From assembly GCF_028728065.1 (NCBI RefSeq), contig NZ_CP117812.1, positions 372,001 through 436,000 on the forward strand: a DNA stretch of 64,000 nucleotides, given 5' to 3'. Of the stretch, positions 17,369 to 26,266 are shown one piece after another; within the stretch, counting starts at the first letter, position 1, and each line of letters begins with the position of its first letter. The notes beneath the pieces were generated by a model, which saw only the letters and a list, made by a program, of their open reading frames with translations, was not told the origin of the DNA and did no database searches. The stretch is from Lentisphaera profundi. Lineage in GTDB: Bacteria; Verrucomicrobiota; Lentisphaeria; Lentisphaerales; Lentisphaeraceae. Both the position numbers and the translations under genes were made by a program.

Positions 17369-19255
17369 TTATTCAACGCAGACAACAGCTTTAAGATCAC
17401 GGTGATAGATTTTACCATTAGCGTAGGTGAGTGAACCTACAGTCCAAGTTTTACCGCGTTCACCTAGGTCATTTACCGCAATAAGTGCTTTCTCGTTAAA
17501 AATAGCTGCATTGGCATCTAAGACATAAGTCAGGCCAAGTGCACTCGTGAAATAAACTTTGCCATTCACTGCAGTGGGAGAGCCGAGGAAACATTTTTGG
17601 AAGCCATCACCGCGGGTTCTTGAATCACCGGCATGGCGTTGACCTTTTGAGTTTAGGCCATCATTAGTTTCTTTTGTTTGGTAAAGCCATTGATCTTCTT
17701 TATCTTTTCCACGAATAAGTTCAGTGGGTAGTTCAAGAGTTTCTGTCTTACCAGATTTTGTGTTGTGACGTACGACAAAGGGAGAGTAGCGCATGAGGTA
17801 AAAGAGGTGGTCATCGACGATGATGTTACAATGGCGGGATTGATCTTGTCTTCTGATCTCAAACTGGGGTTCAGTTTTATATTGCTTACTTTCTTTGTCG
17901 TAAAGGTAGCGGTCCATTGTATTGAGCGGGAGCTCATTGATTTGTTTACCATTCGTGGAATCTACGGATATATGTGAAAGTTGTGCGCTGCCGTTAAACC
18001 AGTAAGCTTTCTCTTTGTCCCAATGTTGCGTCGAGAGTGCACCATTGCCAGAAGTTTTATTGTCGTCCTTGGGTTCCCAGCGCCAGAGTATTTCTCCTGC
18101 CTTGTCTTTTTGTAGATTGATCATACTCAGTCCAACAGGGCGCTCTGGGACTCCATGAGGTCCGCCACGTCCAATGAGGACGGATGGCGTGCCATCGGCC
18201 ATTTGGCCTAAGACAGGGGCGTTATAGTGAGTGATCGCATCTTTACATACCCATTGGGTTTTGCCAGTGTTTTTGTCAATGGCACGAAGGTAGTTCCATC
18301 CTTGGTCGCGACTTGTATCATCTTTGTCTGGTGGTTCGACATTAAGTAGAGAATCTCCTGAGAGGATAGAGTCAAACTGTTTATTAAAGGGGCGGCCACC
18401 TGTAGGCATCCAAGTACGTGACCAAATTTCCTTACCTTCAAAATCAAAGCAGGCCATTCCTCCACTGGAGTTGTTTGCCCACACATACGTGCCATCAGTC
18501 GCCGGGCAAGGAGTGGTAGAATCACTAAAGCCATAGTGATAGCCGCTAGACATGAGGCCCTTGATTGTTTTTTTCCAGAGAATTTCACCCTTATTGCTAT
18601 CGAGGCAGACGAGAACAATGTCAGCGCTGGCGCCAGTAGTTTTAAATAAGCGCAAGTATTTTGAAAGTTCCGCATCTAAAGATTTGAGTTTCTTATCTGA
18701 ATTATGGATGAAAACACGTAAGTTATGTTCAGCTTTTTTTAAGTGTTTCCCTTCGTCAGTTGAAGATAGTAGGCGTTTACGGCTACGTTCAATTTGGTTT
18801 GCGGGCATTTTTTTACTGCGTTTTGTAAAAAAATCGTTCCATGTTTTTAGGGAATTATTCAAAGCCTTGGACATTTCGATATAAGTAGAGTCATCTTTAA
18901 GTGTATTGACTACGTTGGATTTATAAGTGTCGTATGCTTTTTGGGCTAGTCCTAGTTGAGTTTTTATTTGAGCAAAAGCGGGGGTGTCTAATTCTGGGTT
19001 GATGGTTAAAAAAAGTTTATCGCCCCATACCGCAATGCCACTTTGCCCGCCTTCAGGAAGTTCCGTACGCCATTTTATGTTTTTACCTGTGCGCACAGAC
19101 CATTCAGTGGGCACATCTTGGTCTGTAGTCACTTGCCAATTTCCTTGAGGGCCGCCAGACATGGGCCAGCTTTGTTCGAATTTATCATTTGCGCTTAAAA
19201 ATAGCATCGATAAAGTACTAAATAATGTTAACTTTTTGATGAAGTGTTTGCCCAT
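17369..19255 (-). CDS. Exported PQQ-like beta-propeller protein
   Basis: 628 residues with a signal peptide (MGKHFIKKLTLFSTLSMLFLSAN) and beta-propeller repeats of the PQQ_2/BamB-like kind: WPMSGGPQGNWQVT, IKWRTELPEGGQSGIAVWGDKLFL, GEILWKKTIKG, GYHYGFSDSTTPCPATDGTYVW, LRAIDKNTGKTQWVCKD, NGKVYFTSALGLTYVLDA. A helical insert of about 100 residues sits in the first third. Such proteins are abundant in planctomycetes and verrucomicrobia; no quinone-binding enzyme motif is recognised, so it is not called a dehydrogenase. It has its own terminator. Confidence 0.8.
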   Translation of the reverse strand: MGKHFIKKLTLFSTLSMLFLSANDKFEQSWPMSGGPQGNWQVTTDQDVPTEWSVRTGKNIKWRTELPEGGQSGIAVWGDKLFLTINPELDTPAFAQIKTQLGLAQKAYDTYKSNVVNTLKDDSTYIEMSKALNNSLKTWNDFFTKRSKKMPANQIERSRKRLLSSTDEGKHLKKAEHNLRVFIHNSDKKLKSLDAELSKYLRLFKTTGASADIVLVCLDSNKGEILWKKTIKGLMSSGYHYGFSDSTTPCPATDGTYVWANNSSGGMACFDFEGKEIWSRTWMPTGGRPFNKQFDSILSGDSLLNVEPPDKDDTSRDQGWNYLRAIDKNTGKTQWVCKDAITHYNAPVLGQMADGTPSVLIGRGGPHGVPERPVGLSMINLQKDKAGEILWRWEPKDDNKTSGNGALSTQHWDKEKAYWFNGSAQLSHISVDSTNGKQINELPLNTMDRYLYDKESKQYKTEPQFEIRRQDQSRHCNIIVDDHLFYLMRYSPFVVRHNTKSGKTETLELPTELIRGKDKEDQWLYQTKETNDGLNSKGQRHAGDSRTRGDGFQKCFLGSPTAVNGKVYFTSALGLTYVLDANAAIFNEKALIAVNDLGERGKTWTVGSLTYANGKIYHRDLKAVVCVE

Positions 19256-19332
19256 GTTCAGCCTGCCTTTGATTAGATTAAGGTTTGTTCTTATCTAACA
19301 GTACCTATCAGAAAGCTACAAGTTTACACTTT

Positions 19333-19362
19333 AAGTAGATGAAAACAGATTTTTATCTACTT
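19333..19362. promoter_or_regulatory. Inverted repeat upstream of the propeller gene
   Basis: AAGTAGAT (19333-19340) and ATCTACTT (19355-19362) with 14 bases between, about 80-110 nt upstream of the minus-strand propeller gene. No T tract on either strand, so it is not a good terminator. It may be an operator or chance. Confidence 0.25.
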
Positions 19363-19417
19363 TGTATAATATTCGACTATTGAAGAGCTGAACTCTGTAC
19401 TTGGAAGGCATGGGGGG

Positions 19418-20722
19418 TTATGAAGCAGGGTATCCATCTAATGTTTCTAATAGGAGCTGATGAATCCTGGATCGACTTTTACGTAAGTGAATGAAGTTAA
19501 TGGGGATATCCTCGGCAGTCAATATTTGTTCGAGTTGCTTGAGGACTATTTTTTTGAGGTCAGGTTGTAAGCCTTTAAAAGCTTGTGAATAGATGAGCCA
19601 AGAACAAGGGAGCTCTGATATGCGTTCTTTGAAGCTCAGTTTATACAAGCTATCGCCATTTTTTCCAGATATTTTATCCTTTGCAAATTCTTCCTTAAAG
19701 TTGGCATTGCCTTCAATGGCTCGCAGGGGGATTTCATCAGTAAATAACATGTATTCCAAGATTTGATCACTCGCATTATGGAGGATTTTCTCAGTGAGTG
19801 GACGACGGCCACTTTCTCCAAGCGCACGATTGATCGACTTTTCTGCTTCAATCATTTTGATGGCTTGGAAATTCCGCTGGGTGAAAATATTATGCATTTG
19901 AACTTGATGCTCAAGGACCATGAGGGCTTCTATATCACTACTCTGCGCCAAATATTTATCCGGATTGAAAAATTTATTGAGGTCATGAGTTGTTAGGGCT
20001 TTATGTGGTTGAGCAATTCGTTTAGAATCTTTTGTATAAATGGTGTTGCCGCGATGTATTTCGGTTTTTTTACCCGTGACATACCATCCTCCCCAGCGCG
20101 AGCCGATGTCAGAACTGTGGTCAATTGTATCAGAACCTAATCGACTGATCGGCTCACCACTTTCGTCGGGAAAGACTGAGCGAATAAAAAAACCTGGCTC
20201 ATTTAAAGTTCTACTTGATACATGGCAGGAGAGGCAAGAGTCGTCGCGTTTAAATTGTATGGTCTCATTTTGTTTTTGTTCTAGAGTATAGAACACCGCT
20301 CCTAATTCTGGATCTGAAATCGCAATCTCTAAAAGTTTAGTGCCAGGTACCCAGCCCACGTAGATTTCATCATTAAAGTAGAGTGCCCGCGGATTGCTCG
20401 GATAAATTTGTTTACGATGAAAGCTCGTTTTAGAGAAAATGAGAGTTTGTGAATTAATAGGTATATCTAATTCTTTAAGTAGGGCATCTAAAAAGCCTCG
20501 TCGTGAGTGGAAATCAAGCTTAACTTTTTTTTCTAGAAGCGCTTTGTTAAGTGTTTCAATATCATTGTTCGCCTGACGGTTTTCATAATTAATGAGTGCC
20601 GTTTCATAGAGGTCGTTGGCCCTTGAAGAATTTGGGCTCACAAGTGAAAAAGCTAAAAGAGTGAAGCTAAAAAGCTTGATTGCGGAGAATGGAGATGAGA
20701 TGATAAGTTTCATATAATTCAC
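19418..20722 (-). CDS. Exported protein with one c-type haem site, unknown function
   Basis: 434 residues (431 if the second Met, MKLIISS, is the start). Signal-peptide-like N-terminus (KLFSFTLLAFSLVSPNSSRAND). One CxxCH haem-attachment motif, C163-LS-C166-H167, in the context RDDSCLSCHVSSRTLNEPGFFIRSVFP. The rest shows no recognised domain. It is likely a periplasmic redox or structural protein. Its neighbours on the same strand are also exported (5'-nucleotidase, PQQ propeller), but each seems to have its own promoter region. Confidence 0.65.
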   Translation of the reverse strand: MNYMKLIISSPFSAIKLFSFTLLAFSLVSPNSSRANDLYETALINYENRQANNDIETLNKALLEKKVKLDFHSRRGFLDALLKELDIPINSQTLIFSKTSFHRKQIYPSNPRALYFNDEIYVGWVPGTKLLEIAISDPELGAVFYTLEQKQNETIQFKRDDSCLSCHVSSRTLNEPGFFIRSVFPDESGEPISRLGSDTIDHSSDIGSRWGGWYVTGKKTEIHRGNTIYTKDSKRIAQPHKALTTHDLNKFFNPDKYLAQSSDIEALMVLEHQVQMHNIFTQRNFQAIKMIEAEKSINRALGESGRRPLTEKILHNASDQILEYMLFTDEIPLRAIEGNANFKEEFAKDKISGKNGDSLYKLSFKERISELPCSWLIYSQAFKGLQPDLKKIVLKQLEQILTAEDIPINFIHLRKSRSRIHQLLLETLDGYPAS

Positions 20723-20776
20723 TATACTTGATTATTATAGTCAACTTTAACTTCGCTAGTACATAAATCAAGTGAT

Positions 20777-22246
20777 TTATTTAAGTATCAGTGTTTTTTC
20801 AAAGGTAGGTAGCTTCATTTTTAGTTGATTTCGTACAGCATCTCGAGTTTTGATAGGCAGCTCAGTAAGTTTAGCAGATGCTTGAGAAATAATAGTTTTT
20901 AGAACGGGGAAACGATTCCCTCCACTTGCCGCGACTCGACTATTAATACATAGACTTAGTTTGTCTTTATGTAGATCTTTAGTTTTTAGAATGATGGTAT
21001 CGTTCTTCTGGTCATAAGTGAAGTTGATGGGTGCGTTAAAGCTGTATGATTTATAGTAGGACATTTGTTCCTGCATGATTTGTAGTAATTCAGAAGGGCT
21101 GACTTTTACGGTAAATAAATCATTTTCATATGGAATGATATCAAAGAGTTCACGCTCGCCTATGGGTCCTTGCTTGAGGCTTTTGCTACTTAAACGTCCG
21201 TGTATGGCAATATCTGCATCACTAGCATTAATGACGGCATGGCCAATGAGATGAGTGATTTCACAATTAAGGCCAATTTTCGCAGCCCGCAGGTCTTTCG
21301 AAAGGGTAGTTATAGGTTTAGCCAAATGTTGTTTGAGATCTTGATGAATATTCTTCATCAGTTCTTGTGCTTTTGCGTCAATGGGAGTGTTATGATCAAT
21401 TTTTATGAGTTCTGAACTGATTTTTAAGGGATTCTTTTTTGAGAAATTCACAATGATCTTGGCTAGGTGTTCAGTGTGAGCCCCCGCTTGAGTATAAAAA
21501 ACGCCACTCCTGCTGAGGTAAGCAGCGTGTTCTCGGTGGGTGTGACCTCCGAGGATTAAATTAATTTCGGGGTACAATTTAGCGATGTCAAGAACTTCAT
21601 TAACTTTGCGATCATCGCGAAAAGCGATCCCCTGATGAAGAGCTAAAATGATTAAGTCGGCCTTTTCTTTGATGATATTTGGCATGATCTGAGCGAGGGC
21701 TTCTTTTGCACTCCAAACGCGGCAGTTTGAGAATTGTGATCCAGTTGACCAGTATTCTAAAAAAGAAGCTTGCATGCCAATGACAATGATTTTTTTATTG
21801 GCGCGCTTATACGTTAGGTATGGTTTGAAGTGAAAGGCCTTTTTGGGGATGAACTCAAAATTTGCACTGAGTACGGGGATAGTGCTTTGCTTGCAGAGTT
21901 CAAGAAATCGAGCTGAGCCAAAATCGAGTTCATGGTTGCCAGGAATCCAGGCATCGTAGTCTTGGTAATTGAGCATCTTTATAGCAGCGGCGCCTCGAGT
22001 TAATGAAGCGGATAAACTGCCTTGGATAGTGTCGCCACAATCAATTAATAAAGTATTGCTCCTTCCCTGTTGAGTTCTTAGTTCATTGATTTTTGAAGAC
22101 ATCCTAAGCCAGTTTGCCTTATGATTAGAATCTTCGGCAAAAACATTACTATGGATATCAGTACTTTGTAAGATGAGCAAGCTTTGTTCAGCATGGCAAA
22201 AAAGACTGAGGAAAATCATTATGAAAGCACTATGTATGTATGGCAT
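20777..22246 (-). CDS. Exported 5'-nucleotidase / 2',3'-cyclic phosphodiesterase family protein
   Basis: 489 residues of the UshA/CpdB family: signal peptide (MPYIHSAFIMIFLSLFCHAEQ), a metallophosphatase domain with QSTDIHSNVF, DCGDTIQGS, PGNHELDFG and GGHTHREH carrying the two-metal ligands, then the C-terminal 5'-nucleotidase substrate domain (SSELIKIDHNTPIDAKAQ, DIAIHGRLSSKSLKQGPIGERELFDIIPYENDLFTV). It releases phosphate and nucleosides from nucleotides in the periplasm. The exact substrate is not readable. Confidence 0.9.
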   Translation of the reverse strand: MPYIHSAFIMIFLSLFCHAEQSLLILQSTDIHSNVFAEDSNHKANWLRMSSKINELRTQQGRSNTLLIDCGDTIQGSLSASLTRGAAAIKMLNYQDYDAWIPGNHELDFGSARFLELCKQSTIPVLSANFEFIPKKAFHFKPYLTYKRANKKIIVIGMQASFLEYWSTGSQFSNCRVWSAKEALAQIMPNIIKEKADLIILALHQGIAFRDDRKVNEVLDIAKLYPEINLILGGHTHREHAAYLSRSGVFYTQAGAHTEHLAKIIVNFSKKNPLKISSELIKIDHNTPIDAKAQELMKNIHQDLKQHLAKPITTLSKDLRAAKIGLNCEITHLIGHAVINASDADIAIHGRLSSKSLKQGPIGERELFDIIPYENDLFTVKVSPSELLQIMQEQMSYYKSYSFNAPINFTYDQKNDTIILKTKDLHKDKLSLCINSRVAASGGNRFPVLKTIISQASAKLTELPIKTRDAVRNQLKMKLPTFEKTLILK

Positions 22247-22302
22247 AAGCTCGTTTTCCCCTTAATTTAGTAGAATCTACAATCGCAAGGATAGAAAACC
22301 AA

Positions 22303-23322
22303 ATGACGGGCAATAAGATGAATGAAATGATGATCATTGGTTTAGGGGAACGGGCCGGTGATTTAATTAGTGACCTACCAAAGATGAATAATTTTGCAAA
22401 GCTTATTGCTCTTCGTGAACAGAAACGTTATTCGCGCGAGAGTCAGATTAAGACAATTAATTTAAAAGAGCGTATGCCGTGGCGCGAACTATGGATCCCA
22501 GAAGGTGGCATTGTCGTCCTCTCGGATTTAGACAATTTGGAACGAGGCGAAGATTTACTGAAGTTAAGTAAAAAATTGAATCATAAGAAAGTGATTTATC
22601 TACTCATTCGTCCTCACCGTTTAGAGGGGGACCTGAAGCTAAATCGAGCGAACAAAATCATTGAAAAGCTCGTAGAAAATAAATCGGCGGTACTCTGTCT
22701 GGATGATGAAGTCTTAATTTCAGATATGAGTTCTAGTCTCGATGAAGCGTTTACAAAGATGAAATCATTGATTGCTCAGAGTGTCGGCTTTTTTGTTGAT
22801 ATGTTGCGAGAAATGGGACCGGTAAAAATCAATTTAAATGATTTGCGTTATTTACTAAAAGATGATTATGGCGTTGTTAACTTTGCTCATGGTAAGGGCC
22901 GTAGGATCAATGATTCGGTAGAGGATTTATGGAGTTCAAAGCTCTTGGGGAAATCAAGAGACTTAGCAGATGTTGGCTTGCTCTATATGAGAATGGGTTC
23001 TGCTCATGGTGATCTAAACGTATTGCATGATTTGGGCACTACAGTGGAATTAGCATGTCCTGAAAATTGTCAGTTTTTACGAGCTTATGGCGAAGGATTC
23101 AGTGAACCTGAAGATATTGAATTGTGGGTGGCTTTGATACGGATAAATAAACTTGAGGCAACAAGGCCAAAGCCATCGAGAGCGCCTCGTGAGACCATGA
23201 AAAAATTGAGCTATGATGAAGATTTAATGCACATGTTTCTGAGGCATGAAAATACCGCAGGTCTGATGACGAAGCTCAAAGTCCCTACTTATAAGCGTCT
23301 AGGGATAAAGGTAGAGAAGTGA
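22303..23322 (+). CDS. Divergent FtsZ-fold protein lacking the GTPase motifs
   Basis: 339 residues that follow the FtsZ plan from end to end. N-terminal IIGLGERAGDLI (11-22) sits where FtsZ has IGVGGGG. KKVIYLLIRPHRLEG (95-109) matches the FtsZ strand TVGVVTRPFxFEG, followed by the paired helix and LDDEVL for NDRLL. GPVKINLNDLRYLLKDDYGVVNFAHGKG (172-199) matches PGLINVDFADVxxVMxxxGxAxMGxG. The end KVPTYKRLGIKVEK resembles the FtsZ C-terminal peptide (DVPTFLRRG). Missing: the GGGTGTG G-box (here VLSDLDN, 72-78) and both catalytic Asp of NxDxxD (here N177-x-N179-x-x-R182). So probably an FtsZ-like pseudo-GTPase, perhaps a division regulator. It overlaps the next gene by four bases. Confidence 0.7.
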   Translation: MTGNKMNEMMIIGLGERAGDLISDLPKMNNFAKLIALREQKRYSRESQIKTINLKERMPWRELWIPEGGIVVLSDLDNLERGEDLLKLSKKLNHKKVIYLLIRPHRLEGDLKLNRANKIIEKLVENKSAVLCLDDEVLISDMSSSLDEAFTKMKSLIAQSVGFFVDMLREMGPVKINLNDLRYLLKDDYGVVNFAHGKGRRINDSVEDLWSSKLLGKSRDLADVGLLYMRMGSAHGDLNVLHDLGTTVELACPENCQFLRAYGEGFSEPEDIELWVALIRINKLEATRPKPSRAPRETMKKLSYDEDLMHMFLRHENTAGLMTKLKVPTYKRLGIKVEK

Positions 23323-24191
23323 AAATATTTTTATTAGTATCAGTCATATTTTTCTGTAGTTGTGAAGCAGAAATAAAATCACGAATTAATGGGGAGCGCT
23401 GTATTGCCTTGGTCCAAAAACAAATTGATTTTGGACCACGTCTATTGAATTCACCTGCAGCCAAGCAGACGGCTGAATGGATTGCCGCAGAAGCGAAAAA
23501 ACACGGTTGGAGTGTCGTTATAGACGAATGGACTGAAAAGCACCGAGGTAAAGTGAATACCTATCGCAATGTAATATGTACCTTAGCAGGAGAGAGTGAT
23601 GATTTTATTCTCTTGGGTTCACACTATGACACAAAAACAATTTCAGGGAAGCCTAATTTTGTAAGTGCAAATGATGGTGGTTCAAGTACGGCTCTGTTAT
23701 TGGAATTGATGTCACATATTCCTAAAAATAAAATAGCCGTTCGAGCCGTTTTTTTTGATGGAGAAGAATGTGAAGTTAATTATTCGAATAATGATGGTTT
23801 ACATGGAAGCCGGCGCTACGCCACTCAGCTAGTTTTAGCTAATACGGTAAAACAGTGTAAAGCGATGATTCTTCTCGATATGATAGGAGATAAAGATTTA
23901 CACATTGCGATTCCCGCAAATGGTGACAAACCCTTGAAAGATTTACTTATGAAAGTGGCCAAGAAAAATGATTGGGGGCAGTATTTTTCTAAGGGAACTA
24001 ATTCGGTTTTGGATGATCACGTACCGTTCGTAGAATTGGGCGTGCCTGCGATTGATCTAATCGACTTTAGTTATGGTCCAGGGAACTCTTATTGGCATAC
24101 AGAAAAAGATACGATTGATAAATTATCGCCTAAGAGTTTTCAAATTGTGGGTGAGCTAACTTTACAAGTGCTGGAAAAATTACGTCCATAA
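23319..24191 (+). CDS. M28-family zinc peptidase / glutaminyl cyclase-like lipoprotein
   Basis: 290 residues. GTG start within GTGA overlapping the stop of the FtsZ-like gene. Lipoprotein signal with lipobox region VIFFCSC. Zinc ligands of the M28/QC fold are visible: His and Asp in GSHYDTK and ANDGGSS, the Glu pair in FDGEECE, LLDMIGD, and YWHTEKDTIDKL near the end. This arrangement (GSHYDTK, DGEE, WHTxxDT) resembles bacterial and animal glutaminyl-peptide cyclotransferases as much as aminopeptidases. Location: outer or inner membrane surface facing the periplasm. Confidence 0.82.
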   Translation: MKIFLLVSVIFFCSCEAEIKSRINGERCIALVQKQIDFGPRLLNSPAAKQTAEWIAAEAKKHGWSVVIDEWTEKHRGKVNTYRNVICTLAGESDDFILLGSHYDTKTISGKPNFVSANDGGSSTALLLELMSHIPKNKIAVRAVFFDGEECEVNYSNNDGLHGSRRYATQLVLANTVKQCKAMILLDMIGDKDLHIAIPANGDKPLKDLLMKVAKKNDWGQYFSKGTNSVLDDHVPFVELGVPAIDLIDFSYGPGNSYWHTEKDTIDKLSPKSFQIVGELTLQVLEKLRP

Positions 24192-24216
24192 GCTTGTCGT
24201 ATCTTTTAATTCTCGA

Positions 24217-25125
24217 TTAAAATTCGTCGAGGATGGTCTTAAAAACTAGCTCTCTTTCTTCAGAGTTTTGGTAAGTAAAGACTTCGGCACCAGGATGTTG
24301 GTTGCGAAACCAAGTGCGCTGGCGTTTGGCGTATTGACAGGTTTTAATGATGAGTCGTTCTTGAAGTTCATTTCTGTCTAAAGCACCTAGAAGAAACTGT
24401 TGAATCTCTTTGTAGCCGAGTGCTTGGCAAGCCGTTGGGCTTTCTAGTAGTCCTTGTTGGATGAGTTCTTGAGCCTCTTCTATCCATCCTTCACTTAACA
24501 TTTTAATGCAGCGTTTAGCAATGAGTTCACGGCTTAATTCAGCTGCAGGCATGAGGATGATCTGGCGACAATCAAAGCGAGGCTCTTGTGCAAAGCTTCT
24601 TTCCGGTAAAGGGCCATTTAATAGTTTCGCAGCTTCATAGGCGCGCAACATACGGCGATCGTTATCTTTGAGTTTTTCAGCACTCAGCGGATCAATTTTT
24701 GCGAGTTCAGCAAAAATGTGGGTAGATCCTTCTTGTTCATAGCGCTCACGAATTTCCTGTGCCAAAGTTTTATCGCTGGGCAGGGTGTCGGCGCCATAGA
24801 GAAACATTTTTGCATAGAGTCCGGTGCCGCCTGCCATGATCAGTGCTTGTTCATTTTTTTGATGCTCAAGTCTGATTTCCTCGGCTTGTTCGTAAAAGGC
24901 GGCAGCAGTCCATGATTGATTAATATCTAACTCATCAACCATGTGATGCTTAATTTGTTTTAATTCGTCGATGCTTGGTTTAGCACTGCCAATGTCAAGT
25001 TTGCGGTAATTCTGCATTGAATCACAAGAAATGATGGGGCACTGGAGTTTTTTTGCTAAAGCAAAGGCCAAGGAGCTCTTGCCACTAGCAGTAGGACCAA
25101 GGATACTAATCAGCTTTTTGTTCAT
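24217..25125 (-). CDS. miaA: tRNA dimethylallyltransferase
   Basis: Adds the isopentenyl group to A37 of tRNAs reading U-initial codons. 302 residues with the ATP/DMAPP loop GPTASGKS (10-17), CDSMQNYRKLDIGSAKPS, HHMVDELDI, AGGTGLYAK and the C-terminal RQRTWFRNQ. It overlaps the 3' end of lspA by 20 nt in the dksA-lspA-miaA minus-strand run. Confidence 0.96.
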   Translation of the reverse strand: MNKKLISILGPTASGKSSLAFALAKKLQCPIISCDSMQNYRKLDIGSAKPSIDELKQIKHHMVDELDINQSWTAAAFYEQAEEIRLEHQKNEQALIMAGGTGLYAKMFLYGADTLPSDKTLAQEIRERYEQEGSTHIFAELAKIDPLSAEKLKDNDRRMLRAYEAAKLLNGPLPERSFAQEPRFDCRQIILMPAAELSRELIAKRCIKMLSEGWIEEAQELIQQGLLESPTACQALGYKEIQQFLLGALDRNELQERLIIKTCQYAKRQRTWFRNQHPGAEVFTYQNSEERELVFKTILDEF

Positions 25126-25624
25126 CGGTCTTAGTTTTGGGGGCTCTTAGAGAGGCAATGATATAAATGAAAACGGATACACAGATTGCGCTATCCGCAA
25201 TATTAAAAGCAGGAAAGCGATACCAACCTTCTTTTATTACATAGGGTATAAAGACTTCAATCATATCGACTACGCCTGCAGGACGAAAGGCGCGATCAAT
25301 ACCATTTCCCATAATTCCGCCGAGCATCATTGAGATGGCTAGGAAGTTTATTTTGCGCTTTTCGCAAAGTTTAGGGAATTCAAAAAGGATGACAAAGAAA
25401 GCGACAAAAGAGACAATGGCGAGGATATTGGTATGTGAACTACCTATGCCCCATGCAGCACCTTTGTTTCTGTAGTGAACGAGATTGAAAAAACCAGGGA
25501 TGATTTCCTTGATCAAGCGAGGAGAGTAGGGCGTCGCTTGTATGGTCATCACTTTAGTGATTTGATCTAGAGCAATCAAAGTAACACATAAAAGAGAAGG
25601 CCAACCTATAAAGTCGACCTTCAA
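25106..25624 (-). CDS. lspA: Lipoprotein signal peptidase (signal peptidase II)
   Basis: Cleaves the signal peptide of diacylglyceryl-modified prolipoproteins in the inner membrane. Four membrane helices. Catalytic aspartates: GGIMGNGIDRAFRPAGVVDMIEV and FPAFNIADSAICV. The start is uncertain. TTG at 25624 gives MKVDFIGWPSLLCVTLIALDQITK, a normal LspA N-terminus and about 172 residues. The frame stays open to a GTG at 25738, but that would use 62 bases of dksA coding sequence and add a hydrophilic tail unlike LspA; a CTG at 25666 is another option. Confidence 0.9.
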   Translation of the reverse strand: MKVDFIGWPSLLCVTLIALDQITKVMTIQATPYSPRLIKEIIPGFFNLVHYRNKGAAWGIGSSHTNILAIVSFVAFFVILFEFPKLCEKRKINFLAISMMLGGIMGNGIDRAFRPAGVVDMIEVFIPYVIKEGWYRFPAFNIADSAICVSVFIYIIASLRAPKTKTDEQKAD

Positions 25625-25676
25625 ATCTTTGAATCGATCAAAGAATATTTTTTTAAGCTTATTCAGTGTAGTATCT

Positions 25677-26120
25677 CTACTCAGTGAAATCCGTGCCAAT
25701 TGTATTATTGGTAAAGTGAGCGACACCTTGAGATTCACGAGTACTCTTGCAGCCTACGCAAAGCTTAGCGTAAGGAAGGGCATCGAGACGTGCTTCAGCA
25801 ATATCTTCACGGCAGTCAACGCAACGACCATATTTGCCTTGATCTAATCTTTCGATAGCTTGCTGAACAAGTTGGACTTTAATGCCTTCGTCACTCATAA
25901 CATTGAGGTTGATTTCGCGCATGAAGTTATCTGAACCAACATCGCCACCGTCTTCGCCGGCATTTCTATCTACTTGGAGGTTGACGCCATTAAGCATTGA
26001 GACTTGATCAACGAGTTGAGCGCGGAGGTCAATAAGTTGCTCATAACGTTGTTTCTTGTTCCCACGGTATCTTGGCAGATCTAATTGAATATCAACTTGA
26101 GTAGGTTTGCGTGTAGACAT
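25677..26120 (-). CDS. DksA/TraR-type C4 zinc-finger protein
   Basis: 147 residues. An N-terminal coiled coil (RYEQLIDLRAQLVDQVSML) is followed by the DksA/TraR C4 zinc finger CVDC-x17-CVGC and the typical GKYGRCVDCREDIAEARLDALPYAKLC. Family members bind the RNA polymerase secondary channel with ppGpp. The coiled-coil tip here is short and acidic, so a DksA-like role is likely but not certain. It is first in the run with lspA and miaA. Confidence 0.85.
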   Translation of the reverse strand: MSTRKPTQVDIQLDLPRYRGNKKQRYEQLIDLRAQLVDQVSMLNGVNLQVDRNAGEDGGDVGSDNFMREINLNVMSDEGIKVQLVQQAIERLDQGKYGRCVDCREDIAEARLDALPYAKLCVGCKSTRESQGVAHFTNNTIGTDFTE

Positions 26121-26205
26121 ATGTGTATTTCCCAGTGTGCGAATCGTTTAGTGTTTTTAGATTTTGAAATAAAATGCAAAAGCTTAGCAATTCAAGACAT
26201 AACAA

Positions 26206-26233
26206 TTGAAATATCGGTCCTTAGCTTTAGATT
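26206..26233 (+). promoter_or_regulatory. Possible promoter of zwf
   Basis: TTGAAA at 26206-26211 and TAGATT at 26228-26233 with a 16-base spacer, about 33 nt upstream of the zwf ATG. The -35 fits sigma-70 consensus well, the -10 only partly. Confidence 0.35.
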
Positions 26234-26266
26234 CAGCAAAAATTAACAATATTTTAAGGTAAAAAG

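Noticed and set aside
25625-25738. N-terminal extension of lspA into dksA
   Set aside because: The extra residues are dksA coding sequence in another frame and precede the normal LspA N-terminus.
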